This document shows positions 27,905 through 38,373 of a stretch of 64,000 nucleotides of DNA, in pieces; the stretch's first letter is position 1, and each line of letters starts with the position of its first letter. The notes under the pieces were generated by a model that saw nothing but the letters and a program-made list of their open reading frames with translations, was not told the origin of the DNA and searched no databases. The translations under genes and the position numbers were made by a program. Source of the stretch: Sphingomicrobium sp. XHP0239 (lineage in GTDB: Bacteria; Pseudomonadota; Alphaproteobacteria; Sphingomonadales; Sphingomonadaceae); NCBI RefSeq assembly GCF_039555325.1, contig NZ_CP154608.1:248001-312000 (forward strand). The letters are read 5' to 3'.

Positions 27905-29552
27905 CCGCGTCCGCGTCCTCCTGTTCGGGCGCGGCGTCGGCGGGAGCCTTTGCCTCGTCTTCGTTGCTCGTGTCTTCGTCTTCGAACCAGTGGGCACGGG
28001 CAGCCATGATGATCTCGTTGCCTTGCTCTTCGGTCAGGCCATAGTCGCCCAGCACGCCGCCCTTGTCCTCGACCTTGCGCGTGTCGTTGCGGCGGCGGGG
28101 ACCCTGGTTGCGCTTCTGGATCAGCTCGTCGGTGGCCAGATCGGCGACATCGTCGAGCGTCTTCAAGCCCGCTTCGCCCAGCGTCACGGCCATCGCTTCG
28201 GTCATGTGCGGCAGATCCGCGACATCGTCCTCGACGCCGAGTTCACGGCGCTTCTCGCGCGCCGCCTCTTCCTGACGATCAAGCGCTTCCTTGGCGCGGC
28301 TTTGGAGTTCCTCGGCGATTTCCTCGTCGAGGCCTTCGATGGTCGAGAGTTCTTCCTGCGGAACGTAGGCCGCTTCCTCGAGGCTGGTGAAGCCTTCGGC
28401 GACCAGCAGCTGCGCGAGGGTCTCGTCGACGTCCAGTTCTTCTTGGAACATCTCGGTGCGCTCGGCGAATTCCTTCTGCCGCTTCTCGCTGGCATCCTCT
28501 TCGGTGAGAATGTCGATCTGGCTGTCGGTCAGCTGGCTGGCGAGGCGCACGTTCTGGCCGCGACGCCCGATGGCGAGCGACAGCTGGTCGTCGGGAACGA
28601 CTACTTCAATGCGGCCCTCTTCCTCGTCGATCACGACGCGGCTGACCGTGGCGGGCTGGAGCGCGTTGACGACGAAGGTCGCAAGGTCCTCGGACCAGGG
28701 AATGATGTCGATCTTCTCGCCCTGCAATTCCTGGACGACCGCCTGAACGCGGCTGCCCTTCATGCCGACGCAGGCGCCGACGGGGTCGATCGAGCTGTCG
28801 TAGCTGATGACGCCGATCTTGGCGCGGCTGCCCGGGTCGCGCGCGGCGGCCTTGATCTCGATGATGCCGTCGTAGATTTCGGGGACTTCCTGCGCGAACA
28901 GCTTGCGCATGAAATCGGGGTGAGCGCGCGACAGGAAGATCTGCGGACCGCGGGTTTCGCGGCTGACGCGCAGGATCAGGCTGCGAATGCGATCACCGAC
29001 GCGGACCATTTCGCGCGGAATCTGCGCATCGCGGCGGATGACGCCCTCGGCGCGGCCGAGATCGACGACCACGTGACCGAATTCGACGCGCTTCACGACG
29101 CCGGTGATGACCTCGCCGCCGCGGTCCTTGAATTCCTCGTACTGGCGCTCGCGCTCGGCATCCCTGACCTTTTGGAAGATCACCTGCTTGGCGGCCTGCG
29201 CCGCGATGCGCCCGAATTCGATCGGGGGCAGCGGATCGACGATGAAGTCGCCGACCGATGCGCCATCCTGCAGCTTCTGCGCGGCCTTGGGGTCGATTTC
29301 CTTGAACTGGTCCTCGACCTCTTCGACCACTTCCAGCACCCGCCACAGGCGAAGGTCGCCGGTATTGCCGTCGAGCTTGGCGCGAATGTCGTTTTCCTGG
29401 CCGTAACGGGCGCGAGCGGCACGCTGGATCGCGTCTTCCATCGCCTCGATGACGATGGCTTTGTCGATCAGCTTCTCGCGCGCGACCGCGTCGGCGATGG
29501 CAAGCAGTTCGGCCTTGTTCGCGGTGGCCGCGGCAGGAGGCGTGGTAGCCAT
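27891..29552 (-). CDS. nusA: transcription termination/antitermination factor NusA
   Basis: A 553-residue RNA polymerase-associated factor for pausing, termination and antitermination. In order: the N-terminal polymerase-binding domain ([20 protein letters not shown]), S1, and two KH domains ([20 protein letters not shown] and [16 protein letters not shown]). C-terminal helix-hairpin-helix-like acidic repeats (about 340-480) and a hydrophilic tail follow. ATG at 29552 (MATTPPAAA) lies one base after the rimP stop. The in-frame upstream extension overlaps rimP and is rejected. Confidence 0.97.
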   Translation of the reverse strand: MATTPPAAATANKAELLAIADAVAREKLIDKAIVIEAMEDAIQRAARARYGQENDIRAKLDGNTGDLRLWRVLEVVEEVEDQFKEIDPKAAQKLQDGASVGDFIVDPLPPIEFGRIAAQAAKQVIFQKVRDAERERQYEEFKDRGGEVITGVVKRVEFGHVVVDLGRAEGVIRRDAQIPREMVRVGDRIRSLILRVSRETRGPQIFLSRAHPDFMRKLFAQEVPEIYDGIIEIKAAARDPGSRAKIGVISYDSSIDPVGACVGMKGSRVQAVVQELQGEKIDIIPWSEDLATFVVNALQPATVSRVVIDEEEGRIEVVVPDDQLSLAIGRRGQNVRLASQLTDSQIDILTEEDASEKRQKEFAERTEMFQEELDVDETLAQLLVAEGFTSLEEAAYVPQEELSTIEGLDEEIAEELQSRAKEALDRQEEAAREKRRELGVEDDVADLPHMTEAMAVTLGEAGLKTLDDVADLATDELIQKRNQGPRRRNDTRKVEDKGGVLGDYGLTEEQGNEIIMAARAHWFEDEDTSNEDEAKAPADAAPEQEDADADGNQ

Positions 29553-29553
29553 A

Positions 29554-30090
29554 TTACGCGTCTTCCTCTTCGGTGATATCGTCGGCGCCCTCGGTCGAGA
29601 GCGGCTGGGTTTCCTGAATGAGCTTTTCGGTGAGCAGCAGCTTGGCATCCTCGATCATGTCGAACGGAATCTCGTGCTGCTTGTCGTGATCGTCGGTCAG
29701 CGCGATCATCCGCGCGCTCTCGTCGAGACCGTCGATCGTGCCCTTGTACTTGCGCTGCCCGTCCTTCTTCGCTTCCAGCGTGATCCGCGCAAGATGACCT
29801 TGCCAGTCGGCAAAGTCCTGCAAGCGGGTCAGCGGGCGATCGATGCCGGGCGAGGACACCTCGAGGCGATAGGCATGGTCGATCGGGTCGGCGGCTTCCA
29901 GCGGTTCGTCGAGCGCGCGGCTGATGTCGGCGCAATCGTCGATCGTCAACTGACGCGTGTCGGGACGCTCGGCCATGACCTGCAACGTCGGTTCATCGGA
30001 TCCACCGATCATCGCGACGCGCACGAGGTTGAATCCCATCGCTTCCACGACGGGTTCGATGATCTCGGCGATGCGTTTCGTATCGGCCAA
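29554..30090 (-). CDS. rimP: ribosome maturation factor RimP
   Basis: A 178-residue 30S assembly factor. Family stretches are RIAEIIEPVVEAMGFNLVRV, LTIDDCADISRALDE and YRLEVSSPGIDRPLTRLQDF. The start is taken as TTG at 30090 because AAGGAG lies exactly six bases before it and the resulting N-terminus (M-ADTKRIAE) matches the family. The longer frames from ATG at 30120 or 30156 have no ribosome site. It is the first gene of the rimP-nusA-ylxR-infB-rbfA run. The C-terminus is acidic. Confidence 0.94.
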   Translation of the reverse strand: MADTKRIAEIIEPVVEAMGFNLVRVAMIGGSDEPTLQVMAERPDTRQLTIDDCADISRALDEPLEAADPIDHAYRLEVSSPGIDRPLTRLQDFADWQGHLARITLEAKKDGQRKYKGTIDGLDESARMIALTDDHDKQHEIPFDMIEDAKLLLTEKLIQETQPLSTEGADDITEEEDA

Positions 30091-30096
30091 TCGGCG

Positions 30097-30102
30097 CTCC
30101 TT
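30097..30102 (-). promoter_or_regulatory. ribosome-binding site that fixes the rimP TTG start
   Basis: AAGGAG on the minus strand lies six bases before the TTG at 30090. No comparable site precedes the two upstream ATGs. Confidence 0.6.
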
Positions 30103-30274
30103 GAACAATGCATATCCCATTGCCGCCGCAACCGGCTTCGGCTGCGGCCCTATCATCTCGCGATGTCAGGGATGAGGCGCATATAGGCACAATGTCCCCT
30201 TCACGCAAGGCGCGATGCAGCTATGGTGGTGGTTGATGCGTTCCCCCCCGCGAGACCCTCAGGAGACACACTTC

Positions 30275-31504
30275 ATGCGCCTTTCGCTAATCGCCCTCGC
30301 CCTGCCGCTCGCCGCCTGCTACGGCGCAACGACCGAACCCCAGACTGCCAATCCCGGCATGCCGGCACCCGACACGGGCGAAGCGCCGACGAACAGCGCG
30401 GCACCCGTCACGCGGCCCGCCTCGAAGATTTCGGGCGATGCGCGCCCGTTTACGGTGCAGTCGCTCGGCCAGTATGACGAGCCGTGGGGGGCCGAATTCA
30501 TGCCGGGCAGCAACCTGCTCTTCATCACGGGCAAGAAGGGCGAGTTGTGGTTCCGCGACGTCGAGACCGGTACGACGGGAGAGGTCAGCGGGCTGCCGCA
30601 GGTCGATTATGGCGGCCAGGGCGGTTTCGGCGACATCGCCTTCGGACCCGACTGGGAAAGCCCGATGGGGCAGGGCGGCGATCTCTACATGAGCTGGGTC
30701 GAAGCGGGCAGCGGCAACAGCCGGGGCGCGGTGGTCGGCAAGGGCAAGCTGCTCTGCGAAAGCCCGACGGCCTGCGAACTGACGGGCGTCGAGGTGCTGT
30801 GGCGGCAGGACAAGACCGAAGGACGCGGGCACTATTCGCATCGCATCCATTTCTCGCCGGACGGGCAGTATCTGTTCGTCACCAGCGGCGACCGCCAGGA
30901 ACAGGATCCGGCGCAGGATCCGTCGAACAATCTGGGCACGGTGCTGCGTCTCAATCTCGACGGCACCGCGGCAAGTGGCAATCCGATGTACGATCAGGGC
31001 GGCAGCACCGCGCAGATCTACAGCTGGGGACACCGCAACAGCCTCGGCCTCGATTTCGCCCCCGACGGACAGCTCTGGCAGATCGAGATGGGCCCCAAGC
31101 ATGGCGACGAATTGAATTTGATCCGCGCCGGCCAGAACTATGGTTGGCCCGAGCGCAGCTACGGCGACAATTACAACGGCGTTCCGATTCCCGACCACGA
31201 GCCGGGCGACGGTTTCGCCCAGCCCGCCGCCTACTGGGATCCGGCGACCAGCCCCGCGAGCCTCCTGATCTATTCGGGCAACCTCTTCCGTGCCTGGACC
31301 GGCGATGCGCTGATCCCGGGGTTGTCGGGACAGGAACTGAACCTCGTCTCGCTCGACGGCGGCCGTGCCACGTCGATGGAGGTCTATGACATGGGCGCCC
31401 GCATCCGCGAAGTCGTCGAAGGACCCGACGGTTCGGTCTATCTTCTCGAGGACGACGGTCGCGGCAGCGAAGGACGGCTTCTGCGTCTGCGACCGCGCGG
31501 CTGA
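30275..31504 (+). CDS. PQQ-dependent sugar dehydrogenase-like lipoprotein
   Basis: A 409-residue exported protein with a lipoprotein signal (LIALALPLAAC). It has the six-bladed beta-propeller fold of soluble glucose/aldose sugar dehydrogenases (GSDH/YliI family), which oxidise aldoses with PQQ and calcium. Supporting stretches are PWGAEFMPGSNLLFITGKKG, the catalytic-His region HYSHRIHFSPDG, and SWGHRNSLGLDFAPDG. ATG at 30275 follows AGGAGA. It is monocistronic and ends in a strong two-way terminator. The substrate cannot be determined; some family members have other hydrolase-like roles. Confidence 0.87.
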   Translation: MRLSLIALALPLAACYGATTEPQTANPGMPAPDTGEAPTNSAAPVTRPASKISGDARPFTVQSLGQYDEPWGAEFMPGSNLLFITGKKGELWFRDVETGTTGEVSGLPQVDYGGQGGFGDIAFGPDWESPMGQGGDLYMSWVEAGSGNSRGAVVGKGKLLCESPTACELTGVEVLWRQDKTEGRGHYSHRIHFSPDGQYLFVTSGDRQEQDPAQDPSNNLGTVLRLNLDGTAASGNPMYDQGGSTAQIYSWGHRNSLGLDFAPDGQLWQIEMGPKHGDELNLIRAGQNYGWPERSYGDNYNGVPIPDHEPGDGFAQPAAYWDPATSPASLLIYSGNLFRAWTGDALIPGLSGQELNLVSLDGGRATSMEVYDMGARIREVVEGPDGSVYLLEDDGRGSEGRLLRLRPRG

Positions 31505-31523
31505 CGGACACGGTCTACCTATG

Positions 31524-31560
31524 AAAAAAGGGGCGGCGCCTTTCGGCACCGCCCCTTTTT
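31524..31560. terminator. bidirectional terminator between convergent genes
   Basis: AAAAAAGGGGCGGCGCC and GGCACCGCCCCTTTTT form a long GC-rich stem with A and T tracts on both sides. It can end both the sugar dehydrogenase gene (plus) and the peroxiredoxin gene (minus). Confidence 0.85.
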
Positions 31561-31581
31561 CGTTCGTTCAGTTCTCCGAAA

Positions 31582-32238
31582 CTACTGCGGCTGCGGGATG
31601 CGGCGGAGATACGGCTTGTCGGCCTTGAACTCGCCGTACTTGGCGCGCGCGTCCTCGTCCGAAACGCTCGGGGGGATGATGACATCGTCGCCGGGGTTCC
31701 AGTTGACGGGCGTGGCGACCGCCTTGTTCTCGGTAATCTGGATCGAGTCGAGCAGGCGCAGCACCTCGCCGAAGTTGCGGCCAGAGGTCATCGGGTAGAG
31801 CAGCATGGCGCGGATCTTCTTGTCCGGCCCGATGATGTACACGGTGCGAACCGTCGCATTGGTCGCGGCGGTCCGGCCTTCGCTGCTGCCCTCTTCGTCG
31901 GCGGGGAGCATGTTGTAGAGCTTCGAGACCTCGAGTTCGGTATCGCCGATCACGGGATAGTCGACCTCGTTCCCCGATACGTCATTGATGTCGGGAAGCC
32001 AGCGCTGGTTGTCGTCAGTGTCGTCCACCGACAGGGCGATGATCTTCGTGTCGCGCTTGGCGAACTCGTCCTTGAGGCCCGCCATGTAGCCGAGCTCGGT
32101 CGTGCAGACGGGTGTGAAGGCCTTGGGATGCGAGAAGAGGATCGCGTAGCTATCGCCGATCCAGTCGTGAAAGCTGATCTCCCCCAAGGTCGTCTGGGCA
32201 GTGAAATCGGGGGCGGTCGAGCCGATCGAAAGCGTCAT
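31582..32238 (-). CDS. 1-Cys peroxiredoxin (Prx6-like)
   Basis: A 218-residue cytoplasmic peroxidase that reduces hydrogen peroxide and alkyl hydroperoxides. The peroxidatic Cys is in FTPVCTTELGYMAGL (residue about 46), and the Prx6-type C-terminal arm is present (VNWNPGDDVIIPPSVSDEDA). No resolving Cys in the usual 2-Cys C-terminal position is seen. ATG at 32238 follows a GAGGAGA site; the in-frame upstream extension overlaps cysK and is rejected. Confidence 0.93.
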   Translation of the reverse strand: MTLSIGSTAPDFTAQTTLGEISFHDWIGDSYAILFSHPKAFTPVCTTELGYMAGLKDEFAKRDTKIIALSVDDTDDNQRWLPDINDVSGNEVDYPVIGDTELEVSKLYNMLPADEEGSSEGRTAATNATVRTVYIIGPDKKIRAMLLYPMTSGRNFGEVLRLLDSIQITENKAVATPVNWNPGDDVIIPPSVSDEDARAKYGEFKADKPYLRRIPQPQ

Positions 32239-32309
32239 GGATGCGTCTCCTCGTAATACGTCGCGGGTTCGGGGCTTAGATGGGGCGCGCGGTGCGGCCC
32301 GCAACCCCT

Positions 32310-33347
32310 TCAGTCGGCGACCGGTTCGAACGGCACGTCGATTTCGCTGCGCCGTTCGAGGAACGGCGGCACGCGAAGGCCCTTGGAGCGCAGGAAGTCG
32401 GGATTGAACAGCCGCGACTGGTAGCGCGAGGCCGGGTCGCACAGGATGGTCACGATCGTGTGGCCGGGTCCCATTTCCTTCGCCATGCGGATCGCCCCCG
32501 CGACATTGATCCCCGACGACAGGCCGAGCGCCAGCCCCTCTTCCTCAAGCAGGCCGAAACTGACGTCGAGGCTTTCCTGGTCTTCGACGCGGAAGGCGTG
32601 ATCGACCTCGAGTCCCTCGAGGTTGCCGGTGATGCGGCCCTGTCCGATGCCCTCGGTGATCGAGGATCCCTCCGCGGCCAGTTCGCCGGTCGTGAAGTAA
32701 CTGTAGAGCGCCGCGCCCGGAGGATCGACGATTCCGATCCGGATATCCGCTCGCCGATCGCGCAGCGCCATGGCGCAGCCGGCCAGCGTTCCCCCGGTCC
32801 CGACCGCACAGACGAAACCGTCGACCTTCTCCTCCGTCTGCTCCCAGATTTCGGGCGCGGTCGTTTCGACATGGGCTTGGCGGTTGGCGGGATTGTCGAA
32901 CTGGTCGGCGAACATCGCGCCTTCGCCCAGTTCCGCCGCGAGCTTCTCGGCAAGGCGACCGGCGATCTTCACGTAATTGTTGGGATTTTTGTAGGGCACG
33001 GCGGGGACCTCGACGAGCTGCGCACCGAGCATTCGAAGCGCGTCCTTCTTCTCATCGGTTTGCGTTTCGGGAATGACGATGACGGTCTTCATGCCGAGCG
33101 CGTTGCCAACCATCGTCAGTCCGATACCGGTGTTGCCCGCGGTGCCGTCGACGATCGTTCCGCCCCGTTCGATCCGTCCCTTGTCCATCGCATCGAGGAC
33201 GAGAAACTTGGCCGCGCGATCCTTGACGGACTGGCCGGGGTTCATCCATTCGGCCTTGCCGAGAATGGTGCAGCCGGTTTCTTCGCTGGCGCGGCGGAGC
33301 TTGATGAGCGGCGTATTGCCGATGGCGTCGAGGACGGAGTCTTTCAT
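32310..33347 (-). CDS. cysK: cysteine synthase (O-acetylserine sulfhydrylase)
   Basis: A 345-residue PLP enzyme making cysteine from O-acetylserine and sulfide. The PLP lysine is in NPGQSVKDRAAKF (about residue 43). The substrate loop GTAGNTGIG and the PLP phosphate-binding CAVGTGGTLAG are present. The start MKDSVLDAIGNTPLIKL is standard. A C-terminal extension (FLRSKGLRVPPFLERRSEID) is longer than in E. coli CysK, as in some CysK/CBS-like enzymes of this group; a cystathionine beta-synthase role cannot be excluded. It is followed 71 bases later by the peroxiredoxin gene. Confidence 0.9.
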   Translation of the reverse strand: MKDSVLDAIGNTPLIKLRRASEETGCTILGKAEWMNPGQSVKDRAAKFLVLDAMDKGRIERGGTIVDGTAGNTGIGLTMVGNALGMKTVIVIPETQTDEKKDALRMLGAQLVEVPAVPYKNPNNYVKIAGRLAEKLAAELGEGAMFADQFDNPANRQAHVETTAPEIWEQTEEKVDGFVCAVGTGGTLAGCAMALRDRRADIRIGIVDPPGAALYSYFTTGELAAEGSSITEGIGQGRITGNLEGLEVDHAFRVEDQESLDVSFGLLEEEGLALGLSSGINVAGAIRMAKEMGPGHTIVTILCDPASRYQSRLFNPDFLRSKGLRVPPFLERRSEIDVPFEPVAD

Positions 33348-33385
33348 GACGTCCAACCTAGGAAGCGCGGCGCAGCGACGAAACC

Positions 33386-34090
33386 CTATTTGCGCCGATA
33401 GCGCAGATAATAGGGCCGCCGTCCCTCGCGCCGCGCCTTGGCGGCGTAGCGGGTATCGATCCAGCCCCCCGGCTTTTCCAGAAATCCGTCGGCGTCCTCG
33501 CAAAGCCATTCGAACCGCGAGCGGTGCGCGCTGCGCTGCATCACCATCAGGCTCCACGCGAGATAGACCGGATGATCGGTCGCGAGGCGGAATTCCCCGC
33601 CGGGTTGGAGCTTGGCGGCGATCAGGTCGAGCGGGCCGTCGTTCATCATCCGCCGCTTGGCGTGCCGCGCCTTGGGCCAGGGGTCGGGGTGGAGCAGATA
33701 GACGAACATCAGGCTGGCGTCGGGCACCCGATCAAGCACCGGCAGCGCATCGCCCATCTCGACCCGGACGTTTGCGAGCGCACCGTCGCGGATATGGGTC
33801 AGCGCCTGCGCCGCGCCATTGATGAAAGGCTCGCAGCCGATAAAGCCGTGATCGGGCAGCAGATCCGCACGATGGGCGAGATGTTCGCCCCCGCCGAACC
33901 CGATCTCGAAATGCAGCGGGCGGTCGTCTCCGAACAGGCGCCGCGCCGTAAGCGGGCCGTCGGCAGGCACCGCGATCTGCGGCAACAGGCTGTCGATCAG
34001 GTCCTGCTGACCCCGTCGCAGCTTGCGCGTGCTGGTCCGGCCGTACAGCCGGTTGATGGTGGTCGGATCGCCTTTGGAAGATGCGGACAT
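33386..34090 (-). CDS. trmB: tRNA (guanine-N7-)-methyltransferase
   Basis: A 234-residue SAM-dependent enzyme that methylates G46 in tRNA. The SAM site is in LHFEIGFGGGEHLAHRAD. The family signature reads YLLHPDPWPKARHAKRRMM (about residues 140-158). Length is normal. It follows metK by 37 bases on the minus strand, a fitting pairing because MetK makes its cofactor. Confidence 0.96.
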   Translation of the reverse strand: MSASSKGDPTTINRLYGRTSTRKLRRGQQDLIDSLLPQIAVPADGPLTARRLFGDDRPLHFEIGFGGGEHLAHRADLLPDHGFIGCEPFINGAAQALTHIRDGALANVRVEMGDALPVLDRVPDASLMFVYLLHPDPWPKARHAKRRMMNDGPLDLIAAKLQPGGEFRLATDHPVYLAWSLMVMQRSAHRSRFEWLCEDADGFLEKPGGWIDTRYAAKARREGRRPYYLRYRRK

Positions 34091-34127
34091 GGCAACAGGA
34101 CGGACGTGGGGACGACGCGACGTGCGC

Positions 34128-35363
34128 CTAGCCTTCGACCGCGGCCTTCAGATCCTCGACCAGGTCGGTGCGTTCCCACGGGAAGTGATCGCCGTCGGCG
34201 GTGCGGCCGAAATGGCCGTAGGCCGCGCTCTTCTCGTAGATGGGCTTGTTGAGGCCCAGTACCGTGCGGATCCCGCGCGGAGTGAGACCACCCAGTTTCT
34301 CGATCCTTCCGATCGCGGCCTCGAGCGCGTCGTCGGCATGCGTGCCAGTACCATCGGTATCGACATAGAGCGACAGGGGCTCGCTGACCCCGATCGCATA
34401 GGCGAGCTGGATCGTGCAGCGCTTGGCGAGGCCTGCGGCGACGATATTCTTGGCCAGATAGCGCGCGATGTAGGCGGCCGATCGATCGACCTTGGTCGGA
34501 TCCTTGCCGCTGAAAGCACCTCCGCCGTGAGGGGCCGCGCCGCCATAGGTGTCGACGATGATCTTGCGACCGGTCAGCCCCGCGTCACCATCGGGACCGC
34601 CGATCTCGAACGCGCCAGTCGGATTGATGTGCCAGACGGTGTCGTCCGACAGCCAGCCTTCGGGCAACACGTCCCGAACGACGCCGCGAACATAATTCTT
34701 GAGTTCCGCTTCCTTGTCGCCCTCGTGATAGCCCTTGGCATGCTGCGTCGACACGACGAGCGCGGTGCAGGCGACGGGACGGCCGTCTTCGTAGCGCAAT
34801 GTCACCTGGCTCTTGGCATCGGGTTCGAGGAAGGGGGCGGCGCCCGACTTGCGATCGGCCGCGAGCTTCTCGAGGATCTTGTGACTGTAGTCGAGGGTCG
34901 CGGGCATGAAGTCCGGCGTCTCGTCGCAGGCGAAACCGAACATGATGCCCTGATCGCCCGCACCCTCGTCCTTGTTGCCTGCCGCATCGACGCCCTGCGC
35001 GATTTCGGACGACTGGCCGTGGAGGTGGTTCTCGAAGGTCAGGCTTTCCCAATGAAAACCGTCCTGCTCGTACCCGATTTCGCGGACGGTGCGGCGCACC
35101 GCCTGTTCGATCTCGTCCCGCGCGCCGGGGGCCCAACCGCCATTCTCGGCCCAGTCGGCATTGTTCATGTCGTACATCGACGCGCAGCGGATCTCGCCCG
35201 ACAGGATGACGCGCTGGGTCGTGGTCATGGTCTCGCAGGCGACGCGCGCCTCGGGATCCTTGGCGAGCATCAGATCGACGATGGCGTCGGAAATCTGGTC
35301 GGAAACCTTGTCGGGATGGCCCTCGGAAACGCTTTCCGAGGTGAAGAGATAGGTTTTGCGCAT
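34128..35363 (-). CDS. metK: S-adenosylmethionine synthase
   Basis: A 411-residue cytoplasmic enzyme that makes SAM from methionine and ATP. Signatures are [20 protein letters not shown] (ATP site), [15 protein letters not shown], and [22 protein letters not shown] at 35363 ([12 protein letters not shown]) is the family start. It lies only 34 bases after lnt, which leaves no room for a SAM riboswitch directly upstream. Confidence 0.97.
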   Translation of the reverse strand: MRKTYLFTSESVSEGHPDKVSDQISDAIVDLMLAKDPEARVACETMTTTQRVILSGEIRCASMYDMNNADWAENGGWAPGARDEIEQAVRRTVREIGYEQDGFHWESLTFENHLHGQSSEIAQGVDAAGNKDEGAGDQGIMFGFACDETPDFMPATLDYSHKILEKLAADRKSGAAPFLEPDAKSQVTLRYEDGRPVACTALVVSTQHAKGYHEGDKEAELKNYVRGVVRDVLPEGWLSDDTVWHINPTGAFEIGGPDGDAGLTGRKIIVDTYGGAAPHGGGAFSGKDPTKVDRSAAYIARYLAKNIVAAGLAKRCTIQLAYAIGVSEPLSLYVDTDGTGTHADDALEAAIGRIEKLGGLTPRGIRTVLGLNKPIYEKSAAYGHFGRTADGDHFPWERTDLVEDLKAAVEG

Positions 35364-35397
35364 GGAAATCCTGTTGGGTCCGAATTGGCGTGGAGGT

Positions 35398-36987
35398 CTA
35401 GCGAGCGCGCCGGGCGAGGGCAATGGCGAGACCGACGAGGAAAGCGGCGAACAGAAGGGCGAGGATGTTACCGACCCGCGCGAACAGCGGCGGGCTTGCC
35501 GCCGCCGGTGGAAGCGCGGTGTCGATCACTCCCTCCACGCCCATGCCGAGATGCTCCAGCAAGGTGCCGTCGGCAGCGATCATCGCGCTGATGCCGGTGG
35601 GGGTCGAGCGGATCACGGGCAGTCCCTCCTCGGTGGCGCGGAGCCGTGCCTGGGCCAGATGCTGCGGCGGTCCCCACGCGCCGAACCAGGCGTCGTTGCT
35701 GGGATTGAATAGGAAGTCGGGACGGTTCGAGCGATCGGCAACCTGTCCCGAGAAGATGATCTCGTAGCAGATCTGGACGCCCATGCGTCGGTCGATGCCG
35801 TCAAGGTCGAGGGTGCGTGCCCCGGGCCCCGGGCGATAGTCGAATGCGCCCGGAACGAGCCGCGACAGTCCGAGCGGTTCGAGCAGCCAGCGCATCGGCA
35901 GATATTCGCCGTAGGGGACGAGATGCGCCTTGTCGTAGCGAATATCGAGCGCGGCGTCCGCATCGCCGAGGCTCGCCCGTGTCGGTGGCGTACCCGGGTC
36001 GAGAACGAACACGCTGTTGAGCGCTTCGGACACCGTTTGCCCGTCCTCGGTGAGGACCCCGATCCCGCCCGTGACGAGCGTTTGGTCGGGGCGGATCCCG
36101 CGCAGTGCGCCGGCACGTTCGATCGCGGCGAGACGCTGTGCCCCGGTGCGCTCGTCGAGCAGCGGGCGAAGGACCGCCACCTCCGGCCAGAATACCACCG
36201 CCGGTGTGACGTCCGAAGGCGCCGTGCCGAGCCGGGTAAGCTTGTCGGCGGCGATCTGCTCGAATCCCGGACGCCATTTGTCGTCCTGCGAAATGTCGGG
36301 CTGCACGATGCGAACCTGCGGCGCCCTGGCTGGACCGGTGTCGGAAACGACCTCGGGCCGCGGGAGGATCGTCGCAACGAGAATGGCGGCCGCGGTTGCA
36401 ATGGCGGCAACCGCGCGGCGCTGAGCGAGCCAGAACAGCAGCCCGCCCAGCAGGACCATGATCCCGGACAACCCATAGGTGCCGATCCACACCGAAAGAT
36501 GACGCAGCGGCGTATCGACCAGCGCGACGCCGACGGGATTCCAGGCGAAACCCGTGAAGACGAAACTGCGCAACCATTCGCCGACGATCCATCCCCCCGC
36601 GAGGGCGAAGGGCAGGGCGAGCGTGCTCGTGCGGCTGGCGAACTTGGCGATCAGCGCGGCGATCGCGGGATAGACCGCGAGGTAGAAGGACAGCAGGACG
36701 ACGGCGACCCAGCCGAGCCAGGCGGGCATCGCGGCCTGGTAGGTGAAGGCGGTGGCGATCCAGTTGAGGCCCAGCACGAACTGGCCGAGGCCGAACATCC
36801 ATCCATTGAAGGTTGCGAGCCGCCAGGTGGGTGCCTGATGGATGAGGAAAATGAGGCCAGCGAACGAGATAATCGTGAGAGGCCAGAGTCCGAGCGGCGC
36901 GAAGCCGACCGCGGACAGGAGGCCAAGCCCGAGAGCGAGCCACGGCGCAGTCCGACGACCGGCGGCAAGGGCGCGAAGCCGCTCCAC
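35398..36987 (-). CDS. lnt: apolipoprotein N-acyltransferase
   Basis: A 529-residue inner-membrane enzyme adding the third acyl chain to lipoproteins. Six to seven N-terminal TM segments (residues about 15-215) are followed by a nitrilase-type domain in the periplasm. The catalytic residues appear as Glu in [11 protein letters not shown], Lys in [14 protein letters not shown], and Cys in [14 protein letters not shown] last TM segment lies at the C-terminus. It starts four bases before the corC stop region in the usual ybeY-corC-lnt order. Confidence 0.95.
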   Translation of the reverse strand: MERLRALAAGRRTAPWLALGLGLLSAVGFAPLGLWPLTIISFAGLIFLIHQAPTWRLATFNGWMFGLGQFVLGLNWIATAFTYQAAMPAWLGWVAVVLLSFYLAVYPAIAALIAKFASRTSTLALPFALAGGWIVGEWLRSFVFTGFAWNPVGVALVDTPLRHLSVWIGTYGLSGIMVLLGGLLFWLAQRRAVAAIATAAAILVATILPRPEVVSDTGPARAPQVRIVQPDISQDDKWRPGFEQIAADKLTRLGTAPSDVTPAVVFWPEVAVLRPLLDERTGAQRLAAIERAGALRGIRPDQTLVTGGIGVLTEDGQTVSEALNSVFVLDPGTPPTRASLGDADAALDIRYDKAHLVPYGEYLPMRWLLEPLGLSRLVPGAFDYRPGPGARTLDLDGIDRRMGVQICYEIIFSGQVADRSNRPDFLFNPSNDAWFGAWGPPQHLAQARLRATEEGLPVIRSTPTGISAMIAADGTLLEHLGMGVEGVIDTALPPAAASPPLFARVGNILALLFAAFLVGLAIALARRAR

Positions 36988-36991
36988 CGGT

Positions 36992-37870
36992 CTAGCCGTC
37001 GAGCGTTTCGTCGATTGGCGGTGTCGGGCGATGCAGTCGCAGGCGCGTCATCCGCTTGGGTTCGGCGGCGACGCATTCGATCTGCCAGCCCGAAGGATGC
37101 TGGACCGACTGGCCCGGCTCCATGATCCGCCCCGCCAGCAGGAAGGCGAGCCCTCCCAGTGTGGAAACCTCGTCCTCCTCCCACGCCAACGCGCTGTCGA
37201 CATGGTCGATGACCTCTTCCATCTCGACCCGCGCATCGGCTTCCCAGACGCCTTCATCGAGAATCATCAGCATGGCGGTCGGTTCCTCGTCATGCTCGTC
37301 CTCGATCTCTCCGACGATTTCCTCGACTACGTCTTCGATGGTGACGAGACCTTCGGTGCCGCCGAACTCGTCGACGACGATGGCGAGGTGGACGCGCTGC
37401 GTGCGCATCGAGGCGAGGATGTCGATTACCCCCATGCTCGTGGGAACGAACAACGGATCGCGCATGACCGCCTCGACCGTCTGCGGCTTCTGACCGACCT
37501 TGGCGGCGAACAGGTCCTTGATGTGAATCATCCCGACGATGTGATCGAGACCGTCGCCGACGACCGGCAGGCGGCTGTGCTCGGCGTCGGCGAATTCGGC
37601 TACCAGGCTCTCGAAATCGGCATCGCGGTGGACCGAGATGATGTCGCCCCGGGGCACGCAGATGTCGCCCGCGGTTCGGTCGCCGAAGTGGAGAAGATTG
37701 CGGAGCATGATGCGCTCGTGCTGCGACAGGTCGCCGACTTTGGCGGGCTCGGCGTCCGCTTCATCGATCGCTTCCTCGATCTGGTCGCGCAGGCTCTGGT
37801 CGTCCTCGCCGAAGAACAGGGCGCGCATTCCGCGCCAGATTCGCGAACCTTCATCGGGCCGGGTGGCCAT
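36992..37870 (-). CDS. corC: CorC/HlyC-family CBS-domain protein
   Basis: A 292-residue cytoplasmic protein with two CBS domains (about residues 65-190) and a C-terminal CorC_HlyC domain (about 205-285, GVWEADARVEMEEVIDHV). It has no DUF21 membrane part, as in the short CorC form. It is linked to magnesium/cobalt homeostasis by family name, but its direct role is unclear. It overlaps ybeY by one base and precedes lnt by four, the widespread ybeZ-ybeY-ybeX-lnt order. Confidence 0.93.
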   Translation of the reverse strand: MATRPDEGSRIWRGMRALFFGEDDQSLRDQIEEAIDEADAEPAKVGDLSQHERIMLRNLLHFGDRTAGDICVPRGDIISVHRDADFESLVAEFADAEHSRLPVVGDGLDHIVGMIHIKDLFAAKVGQKPQTVEAVMRDPLFVPTSMGVIDILASMRTQRVHLAIVVDEFGGTEGLVTIEDVVEEIVGEIEDEHDEEPTAMLMILDEGVWEADARVEMEEVIDHVDSALAWEEDEVSTLGGLAFLLAGRIMEPGQSVQHPSGWQIECVAAEPKRMTRLRLHRPTPPIDETLDG

Positions 37871-38373
37871 CAGTCATCTTCTCCATAGGGGTCGGGGTGG
37901 CCAAGGCGTGACAAGGCTCGGGTCTCGCGCGCTTCCATGTCTTCGGCGCTCGGATCGTCCTGATGGTCATAGCCCAACAGGTGGAGCATACCGTGGACGA
38001 CGAGATGGGTCGCATGCCGCTCCAGCGCGATCTGCTTCTCCTCCGCCTCTCGACTGCAAACACCGTGCGCAAGGGCAATGTCGCCGAGGAGAAGCGGCGG
38101 GCCGTCGGTTGCCGCGAGCGCGTCCGCATCGGCCATCGGAAAGCTCAGCACGTTGGTGGGCTTGTCCTTGCCGCGCCACTGGCGATTGAGCGCGTGAACC
38201 TCCTCATCGGTCGTGAAGGCGAGGCTGACCTCGACCTCGCGCGACGCATCGGCAAGGTGCGGGTAGGCGCTTTCGGCAATGGCCGCGCGCAGGGCCGGGT
38301 CGGCGATCGCGTCCCAGGACGCGCTGCTACTGTCCCAGTCCCCGTCGGTTTCGATCGCAATCGAAAGGCTCAT
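37870..38373 (-). CDS. ybeY: endoribonuclease YbeY (rRNA maturation)
   Basis: A 167-residue metal-dependent RNase for 16S rRNA 3' maturation and ribosome quality control. The zinc site HLVVHGMLHLLGYDHQDD (three His) is present around residue 125. The rest shows the family's LNRQWRGKDKPTNVLSFPM stretch. It overlaps phoH by four bases and corC by one. Confidence 0.97.
   Translation of the reverse strand: MSLSIAIETDGDWDSSSASWDAIADPALRAAIAESAYPHLADASREVEVSLAFTTDEEVHALNRQWRGKDKPTNVLSFPMADADALAATDGPPLLLGDIALAHGVCSREAEEKQIALERHATHLVVHGMLHLLGYDHQDDPSAEDMEARETRALSRLGHPDPYGEDD

Noticed and set aside
35364..35397. Possible SAM riboswitch before metK
   Set aside because: Only 34 bases separate lnt and metK, too short for a SAM riboswitch, and no matching fold was seen.
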